Below, in pieces: positions 1 through 5,518 of a stretch of DNA of 6,177 bases (within the stretch, counting starts at the first letter, position 1; every line of letters starts with the position of its first letter). The notes under the pieces are model-generated. The model was given only the letters and a program-made list of their open reading frames with translations, was not told the origin of the DNA and ran no database searches. This stretch comes from Bacteroidales bacterium (lineage in GTDB: Bacteria > Bacteroidota > Bacteroidia > Bacteroidales > P3). A program made the translations under genes and the position numbers. The stretch covers positions 1 through 6,177 of the forward strand of contig JAFZEK010000154.1 in the NCBI GenBank assembly GCA_017560705.1, in the 5' to 3' direction.

Positions 1-296
1 CCAATCCGGAGTTGGTAGCGTTCCCTATAACCTCGTTGGGTGCTGTGGGTGCTGCTTTGGGTCTTATACCACGTTTTATCCAAGAAGGTCTTATCGACAA
101 CAACGCTATAGCAGTATTTACTGCCATGGGTATGTGCTGGAGCGGATTCCTTAGCACTCATACTGCAATGTTGGATTCCATGGGCTACCGCAACCTTACA
201 TCCAAAGCTATCTTATCGCACTTCATCGGCGGATTAGTGGCAGGTATTGTTGCACACTGGTCCTACGTGGCCATAGCTGCTATTTGTGGATTATAA
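1..296 (+). CDS. C-terminal part of a multi-pass membrane protein, possibly nucleoside-recognition (Gate) family
   Basis: The frame is already open at base 3 and ends at TAA 294-296, so only the last 97 residues are visible and the true start lies to the left. The TTG at base 12 is an internal codon, not a start. What is seen is a strongly hydrophobic, glycine-rich chain with three likely membrane segments. They lie around AFPITSLGAVGAALGLIP, around AVFTAMGMCWSGFLSTHTAM, and in the last 28 residues (HFIGGLVAGIVAHW onward). Small-residue packing and conserved-looking polar patches (STHTAMLDSMGYR) inside hydrophobic stretches suggest a transporter or channel-like protein rather than an anchor. 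From memory, the pattern is like Bacteroidota and Firmicutes membrane proteins annotated as nucleoside-recognition/Gate-domain proteins, but this is a family guess with no diagnostic motif. The next gene starts 19 nt downstream on the same strand, so the two are probably cotranscribed. Confidence 0.7.
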   Translation, partial: NPELVAFPITSLGAVGAALGLIPRFIQEGLIDNNAIAVFTAMGMCWSGFLSTHTAMLDSMGYRNLTSKAILSHFIGGLVAGIVAHWSYVAIAAICGL

Positions 297-315
297 TAAA
301 AAGAGAACGAAAACA

Positions 316-666
316 ATGGAAGAAGCTCAAATTATAGATATAATTATATACGTATTGGCTGCGGGTCTTACAGCCTCCATCTTCCGCTATTGGAAAGCCA
401 ACGGCACTGCACTGTCCGTAATTAAAAGAACGTTGCTTATTATGGCAGCAGTGTTTGTGGTTCTTATTGTAGCGTTGCTAGGCATAGTAAGCAGCAGCTC
501 GGGTGTGCCTTTGTCCGAAACGGAAAACATTTTTGCCGTTTTGATCAGGGCAATGTCGCTCCCTTATTTTTCTTTTTTCTACTTCATGTTCTTCATTGGC
601 ATAGTGTATCTGCTCAGAGAAAGACGAAGAAAAAAGCTAGATAAAAAAACAAAATCCAAGAAATAA
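316..666 (+). CDS. small integral membrane protein of unknown function (116 aa)
   Basis: I start this gene at ATG 316. The same frame is open back to a GTG at 286, but that would overlap the end of the preceding gene, and ATG 316 sits after an A-rich leader typical of the group. The 116-residue product has three predicted membrane segments, at about residues 6-26, 41-59 and 83-101. A polar loop with four consecutive serines follows the second (residues 59-62). The C-terminal tail (residues 101-116) is dense in Arg and Lys, which by the positive-inside rule places it in the cytoplasm and the N-terminus outside. I recognise no family. Its position 19 nt after a larger membrane protein, with a terminator directly after it, suggests the two proteins share a transcript and perhaps a membrane complex. 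That role is inference only. Confidence 0.8.
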   Translation: MEEAQIIDIIIYVLAAGLTASIFRYWKANGTALSVIKRTLLIMAAVFVVLIVALLGIVSSSSGVPLSETENIFAVLIRAMSLPYFSFFYFMFFIGIVYLLRERRRKKLDKKTKSKK

Positions 667-691
667 TTAATTTGCCTTGAAAGCATAATTT

Positions 692-766
692 AGTTCTACT
701 TTCTTTTGAAAGCCACGTGCCGATAAAAGCACCGCAACCCTCACAAAGAAAGTAGAACTTTTTTTT
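692..766 (+). terminator. long-stem rho-independent terminator of the + strand membrane-protein pair
   Basis: A perfect 15-bp inverted repeat pairs 692-706 (AGTTCTACTTTCTTT) with 745-759, and a run of eight T follows at 759-766. The loop is unusually long at 38 nt. It contains a smaller possible hairpin (GTGC 717-720 with GCAC 729-732) and the palindrome CACGTG at 714-719. The T-run lies on the + strand, so the site ends transcription from 316-666. Read from the - strand the same stem is followed by AAATTATGC, so it is a poor terminator for glgB. The T-run also supplies part of the glgB stop codon (complement of 765-767). Confidence 0.75.
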
Positions 767-2774
767 ATTCTTCTATCTTTTCAAAGACATTGACACTGCG
801 ATTAATGTTGTATATGGTTATGCATTGCCCCGTTTTGCACGGCGACGAAAAGAAGATAGAGCTTTTATCCACCCGATGAAATCCGCCGAAGCGTCTTTCA
901 TCGGATGAAAATAGGAGTCGGTATCGTCCGGGTTCAGTCACCGGAACATTATATCCTGGCATCGACAGCAATGAGTGCCAGTTGAAAACAGCTATGCAAC
1001 CGCCACGCTGAAAAGCTATAGTTTTGTGTTCTTCGTCGCAAAGAAGCAGATGAGCAAAATTCTGTTTCAGTATTTCTTTGTCCTTGGCTAGAGCTATTAT
1101 TTCTTTGTCGAAATGCAGCAGAAAGGAGTATCTAAGGTTATCGTTTTTCATCAGCGACCACTGTCGGCGAGCGTATTTATAGCTCCAATTGTTTTCTTTT
1201 CGAGGAAAATCTATCCACTCTGGATGCCCAAATTCGTTGCCCATAAAGTTGAGATACGCCTGTCCGCCAAGCATAAGAGTAAACAGCCGTATAAGCTTAT
1301 GCAGCGATATTCCACGGTCTATGACTATGCTAGGAGTGTCTTTATCCATGGAATGGTACATTTCTTTGTCCATAAGTCGGAACGCAATAGTTTTGTCGCC
1401 TACAATAGCTTGGTCGTGACTTTCGCAATAAGCCACGGTCTTTACGTTCCATATTCTGTCGTTCATCACCTTCCAAAGGTTGTGCATGTTCCATTCTTCA
1501 TCTTTTTGCTCTTTCAGCAGCTTAATCCAGTAGTCCGGTATCGCCATCGCCATTCTGTAGTCGAATCCCATACCTCCGTCGGCTATAGGCCTTGCCAGTC
1601 CCGGCATTCCGCTCACCTCTTCGGCTATGGTTATAGCATTGGTGCTAATGCCGTGTACCAAAGTGTTGGCAAGCATTAGATAGGTTATAGCATCGTTGTT
1701 TACATCTTTGCCGAAGTAGTTTTCCAGAGTGCCGAAGTAGTCGATGTAGCCATGATGCTTGTATAGCATAGATGTTACGCCGTCGAATCGGAACCCATCG
1801 ATGTGGTATTCTTCCATCCAATAGCGTAAATTGGAAAGTAGAAATTGCTGCACTTGCAGCTTACCGTAGTCGAATAGTTTGGTGTTCCAATACGGATGAA
1901 CGCCGGCAGGCCCTTCAATGTCATACAACCCCTCTTCGCCATCAAGTTCGTTAAGTCCTTCCAAAGTGTTGTTGGCAAAATGAGAATGAACGACATCCAT
2001 TATCACATATATCCCGTTGAGGTGAGCAGTCTTTATCATCTGCTTCAGCTCGTGGGGAGTGCCAAACCTCGATGATGGTGCAAAGAAGTTGCTAACTTGG
2101 TAGCCGAAACTTCCATAATAGGGATGTTCCGCAATGGCCATAATCTGCACCGCATTATATCCAAGACTTTTAATGTGAGGGATAACGAGAGTTTCAAACT
2201 CACGATACGAACCCACACCCTCATATTCCTGAGCCATTCCAATATGACATTCGTAGATAAACAGTTCACCGGCATCTATTTTCAGATGAGGGTCACCGTC
2301 CCAGTCAAATGGCGTTTCGGGGTCCCACACCACGGCAGTAAAAGATTTTGTTATTGGGTCTTGCACAGCATAGGTAGTATAAGCAGGCAAGTGCTGACAC
2401 CATCCCTTGGCAGACTTTATATTGAGCAGCACATTCTCGTTGTGCAACACACGCTTATTATTGTCGGCATCATCCGGCAGGAAAATCTCCCATACACCGT
2501 TGTCTTTTCGAGTAAGAGGATATTGGCATGGCTCCCAACTATTAAACGAACCAAAAAGATACACCTCTTTGGCACGTGGAAGCCAATCTCTAAAATACCA
2601 TCCTCTTTTCATAGCATCGTAGTGAAAACCCATTTCGTTGTGCATACCGGCAAAAGAGTATACGCTACCATAGTCCTTAACTATAGCCTCGTAGTGATTA
2701 AGAAAACGAGAGTAGCGTTCTTCTATTACGAATTTAGCAGGCTCTAACCATTTATCATCCTCTGTAAGTTTCAT
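765..2774 (-). CDS. glgB: 1,4-alpha-glucan (glycogen) branching enzyme, GH13 eukaryote-like type
   Basis: The 669-residue product is a cytoplasmic enzyme that cuts alpha-1,4 glucan chains and re-attaches them by alpha-1,6 links, making branched glycogen (EC 2.4.1.18). An N-terminal carbohydrate-binding/beta-sandwich module covers about residues 45-150 (WYFRDWLPRAKEVYLFGSFN). The TIM barrel then shows all four GH13 signature regions. Region I is DVVHSH at 260-265. Region II is GFRFDGV at 327-333, with D331 the expected nucleophile. Region III is TIAEEVSG at 382-389, with E385 the expected acid/base. Region IV is CESHDQ at 450-455, with D454 the transition-state stabiliser. A C-terminal beta domain follows from about 570. 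Length and motif style (AEEVSGMPG, MGNEFGHPEW) match the eukaryote-like GH13 subfamily 8 found in Bacteroides relatives, not the longer E. coli form. The gene is complete. It converges on the left-hand operon with 98 bp between the stops. No clear TAnnTTTG box lies just before its start. Confidence 0.97.
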   Translation of the reverse strand: MKLTEDDKWLEPAKFVIEERYSRFLNHYEAIVKDYGSVYSFAGMHNEMGFHYDAMKRGWYFRDWLPRAKEVYLFGSFNSWEPCQYPLTRKDNGVWEIFLPDDADNNKRVLHNENVLLNIKSAKGWCQHLPAYTTYAVQDPITKSFTAVVWDPETPFDWDGDPHLKIDAGELFIYECHIGMAQEYEGVGSYREFETLVIPHIKSLGYNAVQIMAIAEHPYYGSFGYQVSNFFAPSSRFGTPHELKQMIKTAHLNGIYVIMDVVHSHFANNTLEGLNELDGEEGLYDIEGPAGVHPYWNTKLFDYGKLQVQQFLLSNLRYWMEEYHIDGFRFDGVTSMLYKHHGYIDYFGTLENYFGKDVNNDAITYLMLANTLVHGISTNAITIAEEVSGMPGLARPIADGGMGFDYRMAMAIPDYWIKLLKEQKDEEWNMHNLWKVMNDRIWNVKTVAYCESHDQAIVGDKTIAFRLMDKEMYHSMDKDTPSIVIDRGISLHKLIRLFTLMLGGQAYLNFMGNEFGHPEWIDFPRKENNWSYKYARRQWSLMKNDNLRYSFLLHFDKEIIALAKDKEILKQNFAHLLLCDEEHKTIAFQRGGCIAVFNWHSLLSMPGYNVPVTEPGRYRLLFSSDERRFGGFHRVDKSSIFFSSPCKTGQCITIYNINRSVNVFEKIEE

Positions 2775-2805
2775 TTGTTGTTATTTTCATTCATAATATT
2801 ATCAA

Positions 2806-2840
2806 TCTATCTAAAACATAATAAATCTACAAATGGTTGA
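2806..2840 (+). repeat. imperfect direct repeat, left copy, at the left edge of the AT-rich islet
   Basis: This 35-bp stretch matches 4171-4206 at 32 of 36 aligned positions, with three substitutions and one single-base gap. The longest exact core is AATAAATCTACAAAT (2820-2834 and 4186-4200). Both copies lie in the same orientation. This copy lies 32 bp upstream of glgB, on the opposite strand sense to that gene. A short TTCATTCA also precedes both copies (2786-2793 and 4140-4147), but at different distances. Unlike the right copy, this one is not preceded by a TAnnTTTG box. Confidence 0.8.
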
Positions 2841-2930
2841 AAAAAAACTTACAAGACAAAAACAACGAACCTTTGAAATATAACTACCATAGCACAAATT
2901 ATAATCTTATGTTTAGGCACTATTTTTTCC

Positions 2931-2961
2931 TTTCATATATCGGAAATAATTATTATCTTTG
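2931..2961 (+). promoter_or_regulatory. Bacteroidota-type promoter for the islet gene pair
   Basis: TATCTTTG at 2954-2961 is an exact match to the -7 consensus TAnnTTTG, and it is followed by CA as in many promoters of the group. TTTC at 2931-2934, 19 bp upstream, is a one-mismatch candidate for the -33 TTTG element. Transcription would start at about 2966-2969, leaving a leader of about 15-18 nt before ATG 2984. This short leader is the main reason to choose that ATG. Confidence 0.75.
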
Positions 2962-2983
2962 CATTTCAAAAATCTCCAAATCT

Positions 2984-3436
2984 ATGACAAAAAAAATACC
3001 ATATAAACACTGTCTAAAAAATTACATCACTATTGGAACATTTGTAGCAACAGTGATCTTTATATTGTCGTACATCTTGATAATAGCGTTCAAAAATCCT
3101 TTAGCTAATGATATTATTACTACAGAGTTTATTCTATATTTTCTTATTATGATAGGGTATTGGATATACTGCACAGTCAAACTACTATTATCAAAGACGG
3201 AAACAATAAAGAACATCGGTCGGTCTTTTTTATTTGGAATGATCCTCTTCTTTGCATGCCCCATATTTCTACAACAAGGATTATTGACGACACCAGGAAC
3301 ATGTCTTATTATAGGTAATACAATTGCTTGGAGTGTATATTACATAATTAAAAAAGACCAAAATTTTCTATTGCTAATTTGTGGTTTTTTGGTCATTTTA
3401 TTAACCGTTCCTTATTGCAGTATACTGTGGGATTAA
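2984..3436 (+). CDS. multi-pass membrane protein of unknown function (150 aa), first gene of the islet
   Basis: I start this gene at ATG 2984. The frame is open back to a TTG at 2837, but the promoter at 2931-2961 lies inside that extension, so the longer form could not be made from it. The 150-residue product is very hydrophobic, with four or five membrane segments at about residues 14-36, 47-69, 80-100, 105-121 and 127-146. The N-terminus is basic (MTKKIPYKHCLK). Cysteines occur at 10, 63, 92, 107, 133 and 145, without a recognisable metal or redox motif. I recognise no family. Base composition is well below that of the flanking genes. The next gene begins 30 nt after the stop with no promoter-like box between, so the two are probably cotranscribed. 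Possible roles such as partner, exporter or immunity protein for the secreted neighbour are guesses. Confidence 0.75.
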   Translation: MTKKIPYKHCLKNYITIGTFVATVIFILSYILIIAFKNPLANDIITTEFILYFLIMIGYWIYCTVKLLLSKTETIKNIGRSFLFGMILFFACPIFLQQGLLTTPGTCLIIGNTIAWSVYYIIKKDQNFLLLICGFLVILLTVPYCSILWD

Positions 3437-3466
3437 ATTACAGACAATTCAAAAAAAAGACACATA

Positions 3467-4003
3467 ATGAAATTTATTTTTTTAATAGTAGTAACTTGCT
3501 GTTTTAATGTATATGCCCAACATGGTTCATGTTTCTTCTTATCAACAAATTCTCATATAAATATTTTTGATTCCGAAGATAGTAAAAATGTTTTCGCTAT
3601 GGTAAAACAAGATTCATTGAAGGAGAATTATTATTCGGCAGAAATATTGGACTTATCATTAAAAAGATACAAAGTAAGGATAATGAGTGCAACACCTTCT
3701 ACAAATTCAAATGCATTTATTGAAGGTTGGGTAGATAAAAGTATATGTCATATATGGTTGTGGGAAATGCTTCCTACTGATAATATTTATATTTTTGAAA
3801 CGCCATCACTTGATAGTGATTATCAAGATGTAAGTTTAGATAATTATCATAATATTGCACTTCCAATTTTAGATATCAAAAATGGATGGTACTATATTAC
3901 ATTAATAAATGGTGAAAAATCAATATCCGGATGGACTAAAAATGTATGTACAAACGTATGGGGCTCTTGTGAACATGGAAATCCATATTCTAATACACCT
4001 TAA
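3467..4003 (+). CDS. secreted protein with two SH3-like repeats (178 aa)
   Basis: The start is ATG 3467 after an A-rich leader. Residues 1-17 form a clear signal peptide (hydrophobic FIFLIVVTCCF, then VYA before Gln18), so the mature protein of about 161 residues should be periplasmic or outside the cell. A lipobox is absent at the cleavage site. The mature part shows two related units. Unit 1 opens with INIFD (31-35) and closes with GWVDKSIC (87-94). Unit 2 opens with IYIFE (107-111) and closes with GWTKNVC (155-161). This opening beta strand plus closing Gly-Trp is the pattern of bacterial SH3-like domains, which usually bind cell-wall peptides or act as adaptors. The tail (WGSCEHGNPYSN) resembles, from memory, the Cys/Asn-Pro-Tyr ends of small secreted SH3-like proteins in Bacteroides and Prevotella. 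No catalytic domain is visible. The gene is AT-rich and follows the membrane-protein gene by 30 nt. Confidence 0.8.
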   Translation: MKFIFLIVVTCCFNVYAQHGSCFFLSTNSHINIFDSEDSKNVFAMVKQDSLKENYYSAEILDLSLKRYKVRIMSATPSTNSNAFIEGWVDKSICHIWLWEMLPTDNIYIFETPSLDSDYQDVSLDNYHNIALPILDIKNGWYYITLINGEKSISGWTKNVCTNVWGSCEHGNPYSNTP

Positions 4004-4017
4004 TATTTACGGCGAAC

Positions 4018-4049
4018 AAAGGTACTTTTACAAAAAAAGTTTACTGCAA
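4018..4049 (-). promoter_or_regulatory. candidate - strand promoter pointing into the secreted-protein gene
   Basis: Read on the - strand, TACCTTTG (complement of 4018-4025) matches the -7 consensus TAnnTTTG exactly. TTG (complement of 4047-4049) lies 21 bp upstream as a -33 element. Transcription would start near 4012 and run antisense through 3467-4003. No - strand gene follows before glgB, more than 1.2 kb away. It may be an antisense promoter, a relic of a promoter that once served glgB, or chance. Confidence 0.4.
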
Positions 4050-4158
4050 TACACACATCAGTTGTGCTATAAGGCAACTTCTAAAAATTATGAGGGCTAA
4101 ATTTATTCCACTATAAGACATTTTTATAAGTAGCAAGTCTTCATTCAAAAAAAAAGTG

Positions 4159-4166
4159 TACCTTTG
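4159..4166 (+). promoter_or_regulatory. -7 box of the M16 peptidase promoter
   Basis: TACCTTTG matches TAnnTTTG exactly and lies 57 nt before the ATG of the peptidase gene. A good -33 TTTG is not visible at the expected distance. The expected start point, about 4171-4174, coincides with the first bases of the right direct repeat, so that repeat forms the 5' leader of the transcript. Confidence 0.65.
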
Positions 4167-4170
4167 TTTA

Positions 4171-4206
4171 TCTGTCTAAAAACACAATAAATCTACAAAT
4201 TGTTGA
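4171..4206 (+). repeat. imperfect direct repeat, right copy, forming the peptidase 5' leader
   Basis: This 36-bp copy matches 2806-2840 at 32 of 36 aligned positions, including the 15-bp exact core at 4186-4200. It ends 17 nt before the peptidase ATG at 4224 and begins about where transcription should start. Because it sits in the leader of a conserved-type gene, this is probably the original copy and the left one the derived copy. Confidence 0.8.
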
Positions 4207-4223
4207 GAACGAATAAAAAAATC

Positions 4224-5456
4224 ATGGATTTGGATAATTCATATAAGTATTATCGGTTAGAAAATGGCATAGGAGTAGTATTCAAACGCAACCATTCCAT
4301 AGTGGCACATAGTGGAGTGTTCATAAATGTGGGCTCTCGCGACGAAGAAAAAGACGAGGAAGGCATAGCACATTTTATCGAACATGCAATCTTTAAAGGC
4401 ACAGAACACCGCAAACCATATCATATACTAAACAGAAGAGACGGCGTTGGCGGCGAACTTAATGCCTATACCACTAAGGAAGAGACATGCGTTTACGCCT
4501 CGGCTCTGTGTCAGCACTTGGAACGCTGTTTAGAGCTCTTTGCCGACATTTTGTTTCATTCCACTTTCCCCGACAAGGAATTGGCCAAAGAAAAAGATGT
4601 GGTTTTGGACGAGATAAACTCCTACAAAGACGTGCCATCGGAACTTATCTTCGACGAATTTGAAGAGATGTTTTTTGATGGACATTCGTTGGCTCATAAT
4701 ATATTAGGGTCGCCAAAGAACATACGAAAATTTTCTGCCGAAAAGATTAGAAACTTTATGACCCGAAACTATACTACCGACAGAATGGTCATATCGGTAG
4801 TAGGCAATGTGGACTTCGATAAAGTGATACGATTATGCAAGAAATATTTTGAGCAATTTCCGTCGTCCAAGTCCAGTGCTGTTCGTCTCTCGCCAGAGAA
4901 ATGTGTGGTCTTCGACAAGACTCTGAATAAGCACATACATCAGGTTCATGTGCTAATAGGCTGCCGAACATATAACACCTATAGCGACAACAAGGTGGCG
5001 TTCACCTTGCTGAATAATCTTTTAGGAGGTCCGGCATTGAACTCACGACTAAATATAGCAATACGCGAAAAGTATGGCTTGTGCTATAACATAGAGTCGC
5101 AGTACAATGCTTTCAGCGACGTAGGGCTGTTCTATGTGTATGCTGCTATGGATGCCGATTTCAAAGACAGAATTGTAGATTTAGTGTTTCAAGAAATAAG
5201 AAAGATAAAAGATGTAGGCATAACAGAGTCGCAGCTTAAAGCGGCAAAGCAGCAACTCATGGCACAAATAGCTATAAGCACCGAGTCGCCACTGAATGAG
5301 ATGCAAGCCATGGGCAAAAGTTTTCTAAACTTTGGCCGTGTAGACTCTATAGACGAAATAAACGATGATATACAAAAGATAGATTGCAACCTCTTAAAAC
5401 ATATAGCTAATGAGATATTCAAAGAGGACAATTTCATCAAATTGCTATATTATTAA
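4224..5456 (+). CDS. M16 family zinc metallopeptidase, cytoplasmic, 410 aa
   Basis: This is a pitrilysin/MPP-type zinc endopeptidase. The inverted zinc motif HFIEH is at residues 50-54, giving zinc ligands H50 and H54 and catalytic base E53. The third ligand, E130 (in LDEINSY), lies 75 residues after H54, the family spacing. The N-terminal half also shows GVGGELNAYTTKEET (74-88). The C-terminal half carries the inactive-domain signature GGPALNSRLNIAIREKYGLCY (268-288), with the substrate-contacting Arg/Tyr region. At 410 residues it is the usual two-domain short M16 form that dimerises, not the 900-residue form. There is no signal peptide, so it should act in the cytoplasm, probably on peptides. 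I chose ATG 4224 because the earlier in-frame TTG codons (4200, 4203) fall inside the leader repeat. A peptide-type ABC transporter gene follows after 62 nt. Confidence 0.95.
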   Translation: MDLDNSYKYYRLENGIGVVFKRNHSIVAHSGVFINVGSRDEEKDEEGIAHFIEHAIFKGTEHRKPYHILNRRDGVGGELNAYTTKEETCVYASALCQHLERCLELFADILFHSTFPDKELAKEKDVVLDEINSYKDVPSELIFDEFEEMFFDGHSLAHNILGSPKNIRKFSAEKIRNFMTRNYTTDRMVISVVGNVDFDKVIRLCKKYFEQFPSSKSSAVRLSPEKCVVFDKTLNKHIHQVHVLIGCRTYNTYSDNKVAFTLLNNLLGGPALNSRLNIAIREKYGLCYNIESQYNAFSDVGLFYVYAAMDADFKDRIVDLVFQEIRKIKDVGITESQLKAAKQQLMAQIAISTESPLNEMQAMGKSFLNFGRVDSIDEINDDIQKIDCNLLKHIANEIFKEDNFIKLLYY

Positions 5457-5481
5457 AAAATATCAATGTAGTGAAAGGAAA

Positions 5482-5499
5482 GCACGCCATTTTGCGTGC
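5482..5499 (+). other. small GC-rich hairpin between the peptidase and ABC transporter genes
   Basis: GCACGC (5482-5487) pairs perfectly with GCGTGC (5494-5499) around a six-base loop. On the + strand it is followed by GAG and eight A (5503-5510), not T, so it is not a + strand terminator. Its position, 20 nt before the ATG of the ABC gene, fits an mRNA-stability or translation-affecting intercistronic element. No promoter box is visible in the 62-nt gap. Confidence 0.4.
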
Positions 5500-5518
5500 G
5501 AGAAAAAAAAGATATTGA

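Larger units (their letters stand above)
4015..4168. repeat. 11-bp inverted repeat formed by two opposed promoter-like boxes
   Basis: AACAAAGGTAC at 4015-4025 is the exact reverse complement of GTACCTTTGTT at 4158-4168. The arms are separated by 132 bp. Each arm contains a TACCTTTG box, on the - strand at left and the + strand at right, so the two promoter-like boxes face away from each other. The 220 bases between the secreted-protein gene and the peptidase gene hold this structure and the right direct repeat, and I see no gene there. Confidence 0.6.
2841..4170. other. AT-rich islet carrying two orphan genes, bounded by direct repeats
   Basis: The stretch between the two direct-repeat copies differs in base composition from its surroundings. 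Hand counts give 33 G/C in 120 bases at 3001-3120 and 50 in 180 at 3481-3660, about 27-28%. By contrast there are 36 in 60 at 1561-1620 (glgB), and 31 in 60 at 4441-4500 and 25 in 60 at 4921-4980 (peptidase). It holds two complete + strand genes with their own promoter and no visible transposase or integrase. Horizontal acquisition is the simplest reading, but AT-rich composition alone does not prove it. The 209 bases between glgB and the first islet gene (2775-2983) contain the left repeat and the promoter and no further gene that I can support. Confidence 0.55.

Noticed and set aside
707..744. The 38-nt terminator loop as a riboswitch or attenuator
   Set aside because: It lies downstream of its operon and before a convergent gene end, with no + strand gene after it to regulate.
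1113..1679. A 188-codon + strand open frame inside glgB, and a second at 2097-2747
   Set aside because: Both are antisense to a complete, motif-rich glgB and encode unstructured, His- and Val-rich sequence with no recognisable domain.
2837..2983. A 49-codon N-terminal extension of the 150-residue membrane protein from TTG 2837
   Set aside because: The exact -7 box TATCTTTG (2954-2961) lies inside it, and the TTG falls in the left direct repeat. ATG 2984 is the better start.
2977..2984. TAGATTTG on the - strand as a possible glgB promoter
   Set aside because: It fits the -7 consensus by letters, but it overlaps the start codon of the divergent gene, lacks a -33 element at the right distance and would give a leader of about 200 nt. 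Chance is likely in AT-rich DNA.
3909..4100. A 63-codon + strand open frame overlapping the end of the secreted-protein gene
   Set aside because: It overlaps a signal-peptide-bearing gene in another frame, has no promoter or leader of its own and no recognisable content.
2806..4206. An insertion sequence or CRISPR array between the direct repeats
   Set aside because: No transposase or integrase motifs are present, the repeats are only two in number and 1.3 kb apart, and there are no terminal inverted repeats at the islet edges.
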